This document shows, in pieces, positions 21,830 through 33,975 of a stretch of 64,000 nt of DNA. The translations under genes were made by a program, and so were the position numbers. Source of the DNA: Polychytrium aggregatum (taxonomy: Eukaryota > Chytridiomycota > Chytridiomycetes > Polychytriales); assembly GCF_025602895.1 (NCBI RefSeq), contig NW_026516211.1:434001-498000 (forward strand), read 5' to 3'. The first letter of the stretch is position 1. Each line of letters begins with the position of its first letter. Under the pieces are notes generated by a model. The model had not been told where the DNA came from and ran no database searches. It saw only the letters and a list, made by a program, of their open reading frames with translations.

Positions 21830-23692
21830 GCCTTCTGAGCAGCCTTCCTCTCTCCCGCCTCGCTGCTCGCCGCTGTCGTCGATATAGACTTACCACGCCA
21901 CTCACAATCATCACTCTATGGCTTCAAGCACGAAGCCAGTTGCACCCAAAAACGTCGCCGTGCTCGCTCATCTGTCTCAGCAAACCTTCAACTGTACCAA
22001 TTATCACGTTTCCTGGAGTGATCAAATATACTCAGCACCCTGGTTTTACTTACTATCGGACCCGATCTACAACCGACATCTGATCTTGGGACGTGCTTGC
22101 TTCCTCCATCCTTCATCTCCCCCCCCCTTTCTCCCTCAAGCTTGCTATCCGGGGCATATACTGGCCGTGTGGCCTCGCTGAGATGTAGGTCGCAATGGTC
22201 GATGCAGTTTTGTCGCTTGTGGGCCAGCTCTTCGACTGACAATGCATCCGTGATTGAGGAGCCAGAGGAAACAGAGGGAAAGGGTAGCGGTGGAACGTGC
22301 CCTGATTATTGGTCATTGTGCGTCATATGCTGACCGATCAGCGAATCCCAGGTATTTGCACCCACCGTCAAAAGCATACACACACAATCAGATCGTCGAC
22401 AACCAGAAGATTTGCGCACTTTCCTTCCTTCCAAGTCCCGGGGATTCCTTGCAGGCAAGATGGTGCCTTCGGCGTGGGGGTGTCGACGGCGAAGCCCTCA
22501 GCAAGCAACGAGGCCCCACTCCTCGTCCTCAGAAGCGACCTGTGTTGGTGGAGGAAGCGGCCGCCCCGATACCAGCTTGTGCAGCATCGACCAAAGCTAT
22601 AGCAGCTCATCTTTCAAAGTCTCCAGTGGCAAGCTAATCCAAGGAGTTTGGCGAAAGCGCCACCACGCGACGACAGCATCAATCTCCCCGGTGTGCCTCA
22701 ATACTCTTTAGAAGGGAACGGCAATGAGCAAGTAGTCGGTGGATCTAGCAATCCGCATGATGGAGCTGGGGCGATCAACTCCAGCGTCGAAGGAGAGTCG
22801 ATCGAGACCAGGCCCGGGTGACTCTCGTACTCTCAGAGTCTGGGAGCCACCCAACCGAAGGTGCTGGTTCAATTCTGCGGGACCAAGAAGGACGCCCTCG
22901 AGTTGCACCCGAAAGCTCGCTCCTCTCCCACCTGCTGTTGTCTCAAACCGGCCTTGAGATTTTCATCGAAAGCGCAAGGACAAGTGCAGATGTGGTCCAA
23001 CTGTCGCTGTGGTCTTCTGCGCCTCTTCTGTGTATTTGCTCAGCCCAACGGTGGCTCCTCCTGACCATACCGAGCGCCCTGTGTGTCTGATCGCTCTCTA
23101 CTCCTCCGCCATTCGTTTACGCCTCCATTCTAAGCATCCTGGGACCTCCTTCGGGACAAACTCTAAGGGTGTGATGTTTTGTCGAGACAACATACACAAG
23201 GCACAACTGAGGGCTCCATGTTGAGAGATCAAAATACACCCATAATCCACAGACAATCATCGGGTTAACGCATGCACATGTCTTCAAACCGTAGAATCGA
23301 CGAGGGGAAACCAGGAACAGGACTGATTTAGAGCTCGCGTACACTCGATGTGGGTTTGATAAGAAGTGGTGGAATGCAAACAAAGGTTTATAGGGAGAGG
23401 CGAGAAAACGGCGGCGATGGATACGAATGACGCAAGATGGTCTCCCGACCGGATCAAGTGCGGTGACAACAAGTTGGAACAATGAAGAATACCGAGTCGA
23501 GAGAGAGGGCAAAGCGATGGAGAAAGAGAGGGAGAGAGAGAGAGAGTTGGCCTTCGTCGTCTCAGTCTCAACCCAGCCCCACAGCCCATCCCGTGCCCGC
23601 TCGCAAACTGCACTATCCTTTGTCCAGACCAATCTCTATCGGCCGCTTTCTACAGTCACGTCGAGCATCTTCGCCGGCAGCTTGAGGACCGG
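21830..23692. other. Region with possible small unidentified gene(s)
   Basis: Two stretches look coding but cannot be assembled with confidence. ATG 21918 begins MASSTKPVAPKNVAVLAHLS, only 89 nt after the velvet 2 stop; an exon-like end around 22190-22239 (MVDAVLSLVGQLFD, stop) might follow. Around 22660-22823 (+) an open frame reads LPGVPQYSLEGNGNEQVVG ... EGESIETRPG and stops at TGA 22821-22823; upstream it meets TAG at 22600-22602, which could be an acceptor. No family is recognised. 22824-23692 shows only short biased ORFs and a GAGA-rich patch (23521-23546). Confidence 0.3.
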
Positions 23693-26384
23693 CTAATCCC
23701 ACTGTCCGTACAAGAAGGCCGAAATGCCCTCGTTCTCGTTCGGAAGGGCGTCGTCCACAATGACGCTGGTATGGCGCAGCAGACGCTCGAGGCTCGACTG
23801 GCTGCTCTTGCCTTGGTATTCTGGATTTGTAACCGCAATGTAAATCGAAGCAATTGTTGGTCGGACGCAAATGCGGCAACGGGAGTCCGGAGCCAGGAGC
23901 CAATAGCCAAGAACCGAGGGCAAGGAGCAAGGATAAGAAAGGATTTGATCGGCCATATCAGTGGGTGGAGTCGCAAGAAGCACTGCGGCAGCGCTCCGGC
24001 GGATACTTGATACCAAAATACGAAATGTGTGCAAATGCCCACGATGTGATAAGGTATTGCCGGGGAGAGGCTCGCACCATTCACCATCTCCCCCCCCCAG
24101 CGATTGGCAACAGCAATCGCGACTCACGATCGATACCAAGCCGCCGTCGTCCACAGTATCGTGAAACAAAGCCAGCCACAGCTCGAGAGAAACTCACCAA
24201 GTATGGCCCGGTTAACGAGATCGGCCGTGCGCTCGGCCACCGAGTCTGCGAGGAGATAGCCCACCGGACTGGAATAGGGCGCCGTGTATGCCAGCAGACC
24301 GTGGATTTCATCCAAAGCGTCCTGGACCTGCTCTCCTGTCGATCCAGACGCAAGCTCGATGTCGCCGTATTGAACCTGCAGCTGCTGTCCGAACTGGAGG
24401 AGCTCCATCCAACCGTACGAACGGTCCTCATCCACATCGATCCGCATCTTGCCCTTGGATCGCGACCTTGCCGAGTGCTCGTCAAAACTTCCGTCGCTTT
24501 CCAGGCTGTGCATGCCGCTGATGCCACTGATGCCGTCGCTCCCGTCGATCTCCATGTCCTCACAGATACTTGCATCGGGCATGCTGCTGTCTTCTTCGCC
24601 ACCCTTGGCTTCGCATTTGAAAAATGAGCACACAGTCCTGTCGTTCGGGTAGAGTCTTCGAAACAGCTCAATGTAGTGGAGGCACTGCAGTTGGAAGAGC
24701 AGATGCGGCTCGGTATCGAAAAGCTTTGAAAAGTGGTGCTGGCAGAGGTCAATTGCCTTGCTTGGCTCGTGACCAACAATGGCGCTGCGGATGTCTATGA
24801 AGCGAGACGGTCAGGGTGCGGATCCTATGATCAGGCTCGGTGGCTCGGTTCGAACGGCCTTGTGCTCTGCAGTACGCAGCTACCCCGGCATCAGCAATGC
24901 CGGATAGATCTCTGGCCTACCGAATCGAATCTGGTGCGTCACATCCAGGGTGCTCGCCGGGCGCGGAAGAGCCTTGAGGGTATCAAAGTAACAATGGTGT
25001 GCAAGGTATTCTGCAACGAGCTGTCCAACATCCAGCGTTGCGCTTGTCCGTAGAGTCTGGGGCGAGGGCGGCTCGCTCGAAGCGGGTGTGTTGGCCACAA
25101 CGCTCGCATAGGTTTTGGCAGCAGGGAGGTTGCTCTTTGGTGTGCAAGTGGGCAGGGGCACAGTCCTGATGGATTCGAAGAGGTGCTGACGTTCACTCTG
25201 GATGGCGCGATCGAGCATGGGCATGGACATGGGCATGGGCACGATGCAAAGGGGTTAGTAACTCGTTAAAACGACAAAACACAGGCCCGACGGTTGCCAT
25301 GACCATGGCTGCACTCGCGCGCATCGGAGCACCTGCCTCAAAGTACCCTTGGATGTCAAATTTGAAGGGCCTCTTCCCAAAGTTCGCCTCGATGACTTCG
25401 CCTTCGGACGCCATTGCAACGGTGGGATAGAGCTTATGGGTCATGAACTTGGCTATATCGCGGTAAGCAATACCAAGAAAGACCCCGTTCTTTGTGAATG
25501 CCAAGGACTTTGTGTAAAAGTTTACGATGCAGCCGACGACGTCACCCGTGGTAAATGTCGGGCCGAACGGCTTTCCTTGCGGATGCTGGCCGCTGAACAG
25601 CTTTCCGTCGTCGCCGTGATATCCCCATGCATTTGATTCGTATCCCACCGGCTTTGTAAGCTGGCTGTTGTCCTTGTACGAGACACCGATGCTGATGATG
25701 CTGGAGTCGAGTCCGGTTGCGTCAATATCGTCATGACTGGGAGGAATGGCCAGCTCTCGTGTGCTGATGTGCAGGACGCATCAAACACTCACCCGGCTCG
25801 CCCGTGGCTAATGATCTCGACCTCGTAATAGAAGATACCGCACTGGGGCGGCACCCCTCGGTTGGACCGGACCGCAGCAGCGTCTTTGTCGTCCCGCCCA
25901 GCGCCTGATGTAGAAACCAGCCAGGAAGCTCTGTAAGATTGCAGCTCGTGGGATTCTGCGAGGTGGGGAGCGGGCGGCATCACGCAAGGGCTCACCGACT
26001 GGCTGTGCCGCCCGCCTCTCAAGGCCAACAAACCCTCGAGCGCATTCTGGCCAAAGCGGCCCGTCGAAACGGCGTCCTAGTACCTCGGTATATAGCCCGC
26101 ATGTTCGAGTTTTCGATGTTCAGACCTGCTCCCTTGTCCTTTGTGTTCCAGCTCGTGGGCAGACGTAGGTTGTCCGGAGCCAGGTCGGCCTTGGTCGAAA
26201 CGACGTGGGTCCGGCGTTGTCGCTGGGCGGCAGTCGGGAAGGGAAGCGAGGGGGCTCTCAAGCCGGATTGAGTTTTAGACGCATAGGGCTCTTTCTCGTC
26301 ATCTTCGGAGGAGTGAAGGCTCGTGGGCGAGTCCGAACCGACCTTGGGCGGCTTCGGCATGAGGCTAGAAGCAGGAATGTGCAT
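23693..26384 (-). CDS. RanBPM/GID1 (Vid30)-like SPRY-LisH-CTLH/CRA protein
   Basis: Scaffold subunit of the GID/CTLH E3 ubiquitin ligase, which in yeast degrades gluconeogenic enzymes. Read right to left. A Ser/Pro-rich start region (MHIPASSLMPKPPKV) leads into LPTSWNTKDKGAGLNIENSN. The SPRY domain is split over three exons (CGIFYYEVEIISHGRAG; IGVSYKDNSQ; YESNAWGYHGDDGKLF; FGPTFTTGDVVGCIVNFYTK; LYPTVAMASEGEVIEANFG). LisH follows (LVAEYLAHHCYFDTLKAL), then CTLH (IRSAIVGHEPSKAIDLCQHHF; LLFQLQCLHYIELFR), an acidic linker (MEIDGSDGISGIS) and CRA (LLQFGQQLQVQYGDIEL; LLAYTAPYSSPVGYLLAD; SSLERLLRHTSVIVDDAL), with stop at 23693. Start 26384 is the first in-frame ATG after an in-frame TAA. The frame is open further upstream to a strong T-rich acceptor (ctttttttcttcag, about 26489), reading FFLQRLPEYLL, so an upstream exon is likely and the true start may be earlier. 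Confidence 0.92.
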
Positions 26385-27479
26385 AAAGAGCGGCTCTCGG
26401 CGCTGAGGGTCGGTCTCCGTTGATCTCAAGCCGGGCTGGAAGAGCGTTCGCGACGCCAGGGGCGTCGAGAGCAGATATTCAGGCAATCTCTGAAGAAAAA
26501 AAGGTCGGGCAGCTCTGGGTTATTCGCAGCGAAGCCCCGGATGCAGTCCATAGCATGGCCCACGACAGCACCGGCACCGGCAGCAGCAGCAGCACCCGCA
26601 GCAGCAGCGACACAGCAATAGCAAGCTCATCCAACAGGCTACAGGCTCGCTAGTGCAGGATGTTTGGCGTGCATAGGTGCAGAAGCACGGACAGCTCAGC
26701 CGGCAGCCGACCTTTTCCTTCGGGCGGACACTCGAGCCAGGCCGACGAGTAGCCATTTGAGAAGCGGGGATCGGCGACGCTGTAAAGGGGTTGGGCGAGG
26801 AGAAGGGGGGCATCCAGTGCAGAAGGAAACTGGCAGCGAATGATGGATGCGGCTCTGCAGCGTCGGCGGGACGGATGGTCGGCGAGCAGAGTGCGAGAGG
26901 CGATCGGCACGGAGAGATGCAGGAAAGAGGCCGCTGGGCGGTCCAGGCTCCGCTCGGGTGTCTTGGGTCGGACTTGCAAATTTCGAGGGCCGACCAACCC
27001 TGGCCGTGGGGCTGCAGCCAACACCCGGCAGGCCCAAAGGCCTCTGGGGCATGGCTGGCGCTCGGGAGGATGTCAGAAAGCAAAGCAATCGACAAGTGAA
27101 TCCTGCCAGAGGCACATCCTCTTCCAAGTCGCACTGCGGGCTGCATTGTCGAGTCTCCCGTCCGCCTGCTGGGCCGTCGGTTCAGTACATCCATCTTGTT
27201 TCAGCGAAGCGGACAGCCGTTGCAGGTGCGGTGGATCGACGTGTATATTCAGATGCTAGGAGAGACTGTCGGTGTCCATAAATACAAGCTGTCCGTTGAA
27301 TCCTGTGAATGCTGTGAAGCTTCGTAAACCAACATCTAATGCACTACCCTGCGCGCCCTCAGATCGACGGCGGAGTCAAAGTCGTGGCCAAAGCAGCTTG
27401 GAGAAATAGGGTCATCGTAACCAAGGGGGGGAGGATAGGAGTGGAATGGTACGACGGGAGAATGTATGGCCAGCACATC
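26385..27479. other. Intergenic region between two minus-strand genes
   Basis: Upstream of the GID1-like gene and downstream of the sugar transporter. Includes a CAGCAG-rich patch (26577-26613) that gives poly-Cys/poly-Ser ORFs. 26385-26490 probably belongs to an extra 5' exon of the GID1-like gene. No other gene is supported. Confidence 0.5.
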
Positions 27480-29256
27480 TCACTTTTCGTGACTGACGCT
27501 GGACGTCGAAACAGGGAGGAGGGTCGGAGCAGGGTCCTTGAGCGAATAGAGGTAGGTACTAAGGATCACCAACGACGCACCAATGAAGAAGTTGCCCGTG
27601 ACCACAAAACTGAACAAAAATATCGACATGACCGACGACAGGATGATCGAGATGGAGGTGGCGAAGCCCTTCAGAATGTTGTCGGCATATCTGAAACAGC
27701 GAGGGATGAGCGGTCAGGACGGCATGTTCCAGGCGGCATGTTCCAGGTGGCTCAACCCATCAGATCGGGGGGAAACGACACCAACAATGGTGGTCTCAGC
27801 GGCTGGATCCAGCGGGGGCAGATCAATAGACTCCATCAACACAGTTGAATGCACCAGAAGGGAAACCTACTTGACAACCAGAGCAACAATCAGTCCCCCG
27901 AGCGCCTGGCAAGCGATGGCAGCGAAGGTCCAGATGTTGTAGCCGTAAAAGAAGCCGTGCTCCACAACAACCTTGTAGTCCATGTAGCAGACTGTGCGGC
28001 AGAAATCATAAACCAGAAATGAGCGTGCGTCACAGCCAGCAGACGGAGACGAGGGACGACACCAGATAAAATGCATGTGCATTATCCCAGATCCCTGTAT
28101 GTGCACTATCTCAGATCCCTGCAGCAGACACTCTCATGCTCGCCGCCTCAGCTCCACCTCGTCGGAAGGTGGCCCTCGGTTCAAGGACCACTATCCCTCC
28201 TTTCGAGAGGCATCTGGCTTGACACCAATCTCCAGGATGCATAGAAGACTCGTTTGTGGCGAATTGGGCCTGGCCCGTCTGTTGAGGACAGGCTCACAAG
28301 CAAGGAGTCAAGGCCGGCTTACCGCCAATGAAAAAGCCGGGAATGATCGAAAACAGACTCAGCTGGACGTTGCGGACCCACACACTAGCCTTGGAGCCCT
28401 TCAGGACCTTTTCGAACCTGGAAGGAGGATCAGGACAACAGAGTGAGATTGGTAGGGGGTATATCTGGCGAATAGATGCTGGTGGATTCTCAGAGCGCAG
28501 ATTGCACAAGCAGGCTCAATGCGTCTCGGCGAGCCTGGACCAGTATTAGCAAGGGGCAAGCGGTGTTGTCGGCCAAAGCAGCGAGCGAGCCTCAAGTCCC
28601 AGGCCAGTCCAGCGACATCGATTCGCAAAAACTGCAGTGCATGCCTACCAGACACCGGCAAGACCAGAGAGAATACACGCAACCGTGACGGCCACCAGGC
28701 CAACGAAGCGGACGAGATTCTCGTTGGAAGCGGCCTCGCCCTCGCTGCTCTTCTTAGCATCGGTTTTGGTGGACGGGAGCTGGACAAGGGCGATGCCGAT
28801 GGTCAGGATCAGGAGCGAGATCCACTTCATCTTTGAGAGAGGCTTGCTGAGCAGCCAGACCGAGAACAGGGCCGTTGTCAGGATCTTCATCTGATAGGTG
28901 ACCTGGAAGGTAGCGGCGTCCAAACAGGTCACGGCCAGGTACTGCAGGTTGTTCTGGATCATGTAGAGCACCGCCGGCACCATGATCTTCTTCCAGTCGG
29001 ATGTCGGGCCGAGGATGTCCGAGTACACCTTGCCCCAGGAGAAGGTGCCACCGGGGTTCTGCTTGATCTCATCGTTCACTTGGATCATGAGCGAGACAAC
29101 GAGCTTGGTCAGCTCCGAGAGCACGACAGCGGTCGAGGCGAGATACGGAGGGCCGGGGATGGTTCTTGAGTAGCGCATGATCAGGACCAGGGCCGAGTTC
29201 TGGACGACCAGGACCAGGAGCGAGATCCACTTGAGGTGGGTGACGAGGATTGCCAT
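27480..29256 (-). CDS. UDP-galactose/UDP-N-acetylglucosamine transporter (SLC35A family)
   Basis: Golgi multi-span nucleotide-sugar antiporter that exchanges lumenal UMP for cytosolic UDP-sugar. Start ATG 29256 ([20 protein letters not shown]). Exon 1 runs to about 28653 with the conserved blocks [62 protein letters not shown] and LSGLAGVW. Exon 2: [19 protein letters not shown] ... IIPGFFIG. Exon 3: [19 protein letters not shown] ... [10 protein letters not shown]. Exon 4: [18 protein letters not shown] ... [14 protein letters not shown], ending SSVSHEK and TGA at 27480. The blocks [19 protein letters not shown] and YLYSL are diagnostic of the SLC35A2/A3 and S. pombe gms1 group. The substrate (UDP-Gal or UDP-GlcNAc) cannot be told by eye. 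Longer frames extending upstream to about 29889 are Leu/Ser-rich and lack motifs, so they are not used. Confidence 0.94.
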
Positions 29257-30373
29257 GATGGTCGGTCTGTGCAGGACGCAGGCAAAGACAGGGGGGCAAT
29301 AGCGTTGGATACGATCAGGGCAACGCTGACAGCGGCTGCAGCCGTCCAAGACGAGACGAGACGAAACGAGACGATCGCGGAATCGCCAACGGTCCTGGAA
29401 CCAGCCGCCTTTATCGAGGCCGAGTGCCGTGGATTGTCGGCTTTGACTGCCACGAAGCCAGAAACGGCAGCGACACCAACGCCCAGCGAACGCGCACAGC
29501 CACCGAAAACAAAAGACAGACGCGCGCGGGTGCAACGTTACCCGACTCCAATTCGAGCGGTCATATTCCTCCAGCAGCAGCAGCAGCAGCAGGAGCAGAA
29601 GCAGCAGCACGATCGCAAAATGCAGGACGAGGGGAGGGAAGAGCAGGTCAAGCCAGAGCCCCGGCCAGGACACGGCTGCGAGGCGGGCAACATGGGCAGG
29701 TTTCCCGCCATGCGCCGGCTTGGCCAAACAAACAGGCGACAGGGGGCGCATCAGGGGGGCTGTCGAGGCAACGACCGAATCGCGGGGTGTTGGCGCGGCA
29801 GCAAGCGAGAGAGAGACGAAGTGGGAGCCGATGCTGGCACGGCAGAGCACTGAAACCCCATCGACGGATATCGGCATCGACATCGGCATCGGCCACGTCT
29901 GGCACCGAGCGGCGCATCCACCGCACGAGCACTCGGAACGCCAGAGCTATTGCTGCATCTCCAGACAAGCAGGGCAGCGGCCTCGACTACCGAGTGCCGC
30001 CCCAGCGTCGAAAGTGCTTCTCCAGCACCGTGATCTCTCGTCGATCCCGTCCCGTCGACTCGCTTCCCAGCAGTCGCGCTCTGGCGTGCCAGTCCATTTC
30101 ATTAATACCTGTGCGCAGCACTCATTCCACCGGCCGCTGTTGCCCCTCCGACGCTGCTGCTGTCGACGCTTGCATTCCCAACCTGCATCTGCCTTCCCCC
30201 CCCCCGGACAGCCTCCACGCCCGGCCTCTTCCTGCTGCCATCGTGCAAGACACACGCCAAGGATCTGGTCTTGATCCCAGTCCTGCATCGGAATCCAAGC
30301 CGGATCAATCCCGCCCTCCATCCAATCGTCTGACCGCTGGCCTTCGTCCGTTGAGCCTCTCTGACACGGTTTC
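29257..30373. promoter_or_regulatory. Divergent intergenic region, sugar transporter / SDS3
   Basis: About 1.1 kb between two divergent ATGs. Holds a GAGACGAGACGAAACGAG-type repeat (29349-29376), a CAG repeat (29572-29599) and a C-run with nearby GTTTCATG just before the SDS3 ATG. Open frames through it on both strands are low-complexity. Confidence 0.5.
29572..29599 (+). repeat. CAG trinucleotide repeat
   Basis: About nine CAG/CAG-like units followed by GAGCAG variants; gives poly-Gln or poly-Leu in shadow ORFs. It sits in the divergent promoter region. Confidence 0.85.
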
Positions 30374-33246
30374 ATGTCCCAACATCCGCCGCTCCACCTC
30401 CCGTCAAGCCAAAGCCACAGAGCCAGCACCAACCCCCCGCCGCTCTCCTCCATTTCGACGGCAGGAACACCCTCGATGGTCTCGCACAGCCCGTCCTATT
30501 ATTCTGGCTCGGCCCGCTCAAACACCCTGCCGCATTTGCAGTCGCCCACCCTCCCGTCGGGCCTCCCTCCAATGTCGGGGCCGCATCTTTCGCATCCAAA
30601 CGGGACGACCATGGGCTACATGGCTTACGGCCCCATGTCGCAGTCGCTCTCGAGCGCCTCAAAGTCGCATCATCGTGATCAGCCACCCCACCATTTCCGG
30701 GCCCTGTCATCCAGCTCTCAGCCCCAGATGCACCCGCATGATCGAGCCCCATACGGCCATGACCGTGCCCCGTATAGCCGTCCATCCTTGGAGCCCTATT
30801 CAAGCAGCGCTCATAGAGAGCCGCCGGCGCACCACGCCATTTCGAGTCGACATCTGCCAGACCCTCTCTCTGGACCGCCCTCTTCGCACCCGGCCACGAT
30901 GAGTCATTCCATCATCCACTCGCGCGATGTCGAGCCCGACTATGTGGCCTATTCCCAAAGCAGCCAGCTTGACAACTTTGAGCGGGGATCCCGTTTGCGC
31001 CATGATCGCTCACCCCACCATGCCCTGCCGCTTCCGAGCCAACACTCCTATTCAGCCGGAGCACACCACCGCCTCCCCGACCGAGACTGGGACCACGGTC
31101 GCCGAGAATTGCCGCGCCCTTGGGATTACCGGACCGAACCCCTCGACAAGGACCGAGACCGCATCATGGAGCGGGACTGGGACCACGAAGGCGACCATCT
31201 GCACCGGTCCCGCGATCTGGAACGAGAACGAGAGCGAGAACGACAACGTATGCTAGAAAGAGACCCTCGTGACGAACGAGAGTACGATCGCGGACACCAC
31301 GAACGAGAGCGAGAACACCATGAAAGGGAAGGCGAGAGGGAAAGGGAACGAGAGAGGGAGCGGATTGAGCGCGAGCGGGAACGGGAGCGTGAGCGAGAAC
31401 GGGAGTATCTTGAGCGGGAGAGGGAAAGGGAGCGCGAAAGAGAGCGAGAAAGAGAAAGAGAAAGAGAACGGGAGCGGGGAAGAGAAATTGAAGATGCCGA
31501 AAAGGTCATGATCCGAGATGAGCGTGAACGCCAAATACGGGACCATTACCGTGAAGCCACCGAAGCCAAGCGACGGGAAGATCGACGGCAACGCAAGCGA
31601 GAAAGGGAGTTCGAAAATGCCATGGAGTACGAACACATTGGCAGCGACCTGCACTCGGGCTATGCTCCACTCCAGCCGCCCGACGAGCCGCAGCGAGACG
31701 GCGACTACGATCCTGATGTTGACCACGACATTGAAATCGAAAACGGAGGTAAGCCGTCTGCCTGTCATGGTTTGAAAATAGTCATGCGATGCCCCCCTGG
31801 TTACTCGAAAGAACGCTTGTGGATGGTGCCGACCTGTTTTTTCTTTGAGTGGGTTGCTCCTCCGAGTTACTCCTGTCTGGCGTGGCACACAAACTCGGCT
31901 CCGAAGGTCGGTCCAAAGATACTCGCAATCTAACCATCGCTGTGCGTCTATCAACCAGTCGAGCCGGTTTTTAACAAAGCCGAGAAGCGTCACAAGTGGA
32001 TCATTGACGCCTTGGAGAGATACAATCGCGAGTTCTTGGACAATAAGGACAGGTAAGCGTAAGAAATCAGCTCGCCACACATCCGTCCAGCCCGATGGGT
32101 GAAGCTCATCGGCCGCAGCGTCGAGAGACTGCGCCGATTCTGATGGACTTTGCTCCGCCTTAGCATCTACCGCGACAAGATCGAGGCCCTAAGGGCTGAG
32201 CTTCGATGGGCCCAAGAAGGGCGACACACCGAGTTTGAGGAGCAGATCGAGAACCTGAAGCGGCGGCGCGATGAATCGATCCAGATAGCAGATATCTATC
32301 GCAAGTACCAGCTGGATTGTGCCCATGCTCAATACAAGCAAGAGATTGAAGCCACAAACAAAGAATATGAGGTAGCGGTCCTCAGAGTACTGTCGCAAAG
32401 CCAACACAGAGGCTACCAGGACCTCAGCGGTACCCGGTCCTCCTGGCTGATTGGCTATACCTTGTCCCTGTAGGAGGAGAGACAGAACCTGAAGGATCGC
32501 TTGCTGCAGGCGCTTGAAGAGCGAAAACGCAAGTTGAAAGAGGATCGAGAAAGCTTTGAATTCCAGAATGGTAAGACTTGCGAGTTCTCCTCGCCACTTG
32601 GGCGCCTCTACATTGGCTTGTCTGTGAGCCATGGCGATGTCCCTGATGGAAACGAATGTGCTCAGCCTCGGTCCAATTGAGTGTGTATAAACACACAGTC
32701 TCATGCTCTGCGTTTTCAGACATTGCCATCGAAAGCGGAAAACAGAATCCCCGTCTGAAACGAAACCAGGCCAAAACCGAGGAGAAGCCCACCAAGAGGA
32801 AGAAGCTGCAAGAAAAGTGCAGCATCAACTTTTTGCTCACAGAGGCCGAAATGGCAGAAGACCTCCTCGGTATTCGAAAGGTAAGATATCGACCTCCGAT
32901 ATCCCTGAACTAGGCATGTGCCAATCGATTGAGCTGCTGCATCCGCATGGGTATGGGTATGGATATGGATATGGGCATCCAGGCTGTTTTTGTGGGTCGC
33001 AGAACGATACTCTTGGGCCCGGGCGGCAATGGATTTGCAGATGAAAGACTTGGCTGAGCGCAAAAGCGGATGGCGGATATGCCTTGCCAGAACCCATCGA
33101 CACAGAAAATGCTAAGACGTTTTTCTGCCCAGGGCACTCCCGGTATGATCATACCAACAGCGATCGGGGTGGTGCAGCCCCAGGTCATCCGAGCAGTCAA
33201 GGCCGGTGGCGCCAACGGTGTGTCGGGCAAGGGCAAGAAGCAATAG
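30374..33246 (+). CDS. SDS3/SUDS3/BRMS1-family subunit of the Sin3 histone deacetylase complex
   Basis: Nuclear co-repressor subunit that stabilises the Sin3-HDAC complex. Exons: 30374-31748, 31959-32052, 32164-32371, 32474-32570, 32720-32880, 33133-33246 (TAG), all in phase, 682 residues. The SDS3 domain is in the last third: FNKAEKRHKWIIDALERYN, then the coiled coil IYRDKIEALRAELRWAQEG ... FEEQIENLKRRRDESIQIA ... LKDRLLQALEERKRKLKED, then SINFLLTEAEMAEDLLGIRK, which matches the family's LNYLLTD-EI-EDL block. The tail (GTPGMIIPTAIG ... KGKKQ) is short. The first exon adds about 460 residues not typical of SDS3: Pro/Ser/His-rich, then a long Arg-Glu/Arg-Asp repeat (about 31200-31500). An intermediate small exon between 32881 and 33132 cannot be excluded. 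Start 30374 is the first ATG of the frame. Confidence 0.9.
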
Positions 33247-33975
33247 CACGTTCTCTCGCCCGACAATGCGCCTGCTGTGTCTGAGCCACCGACCGGGTTT
33301 CCTTCCAGCGAACCGCACGCCACCCACGAGCCTCCTGGCTCGTCTGATACGAAGTCATTGGTTGCAAATGAGGCTGGTCCCAGGGCACGTCGATACCTCC
33401 GATCCTGCCAACATCCCTGTTCTCAAGGGCGCTGCTCTGCGCCCAACTTGCCCTGTCACCAACGGCGTCGTCTCGGCTCGATGTCTGTCGCACGCAGCCC
33501 CGGTCTGCGTTTGTTTGGCAGACGGCAGGCCGCATGAAGCGTATGTTGGCTCGCTGGATCTGTCTGTCTGTCTCTTCTTCACCCTGTGTGTGCCTGCCAA
33601 CAACACCTTCGCTCGCGGCGGCTCCCGAGTAAAATTACATTATTCCTGTTGATCCACCTCCGGAGGATAGGGTGCATCGGTGCCCGTTGCGCCGCTCGCT
33701 TCTCGCTCTTCCCGTGAGCGGCTTTCCGTCTCGACCACACCCTGTTCGCACCCAGATCGCCGGGGCTTGATCGGCCAGGGCGCGGCCCAACCTCCGATCC
33801 GCCACGTGATGCGCAGCTCGCCAGCAATCCAACCAGCCACCGCCACGGTCAGCGGACACAGCCACCCGCTCAGCCCGCTCAAGCCGCCGTTCCGTCACAG
33901 CCCGCGCAAACCTCACCCGCTGCCGAGGGCGCCCTCTCCCCATCATCCAGATCCCAGCCTCCGTCCTCGAGCATC
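33247..33975. other. Intergenic region SDS3 - PMI
   Basis: No recognisable gene; short ORFs only. Should hold the SDS3 3' UTR and the PMI promoter. The last 60 bases before the PMI ATG are C-rich. Confidence 0.5.

Noticed and set aside
28645-29889. 414-residue minus-strand ORF as the full N terminus of the sugar transporter
   Set aside because: The first 210 residues are low-complexity and precede the conserved N terminus [10 protein letters not shown]; transporters of this family start there.
31126-32080. Minus-strand SR-rich and Phe/Leu-rich ORFs
   Set aside because: Antisense of the Arg-Glu repeat of SDS3.
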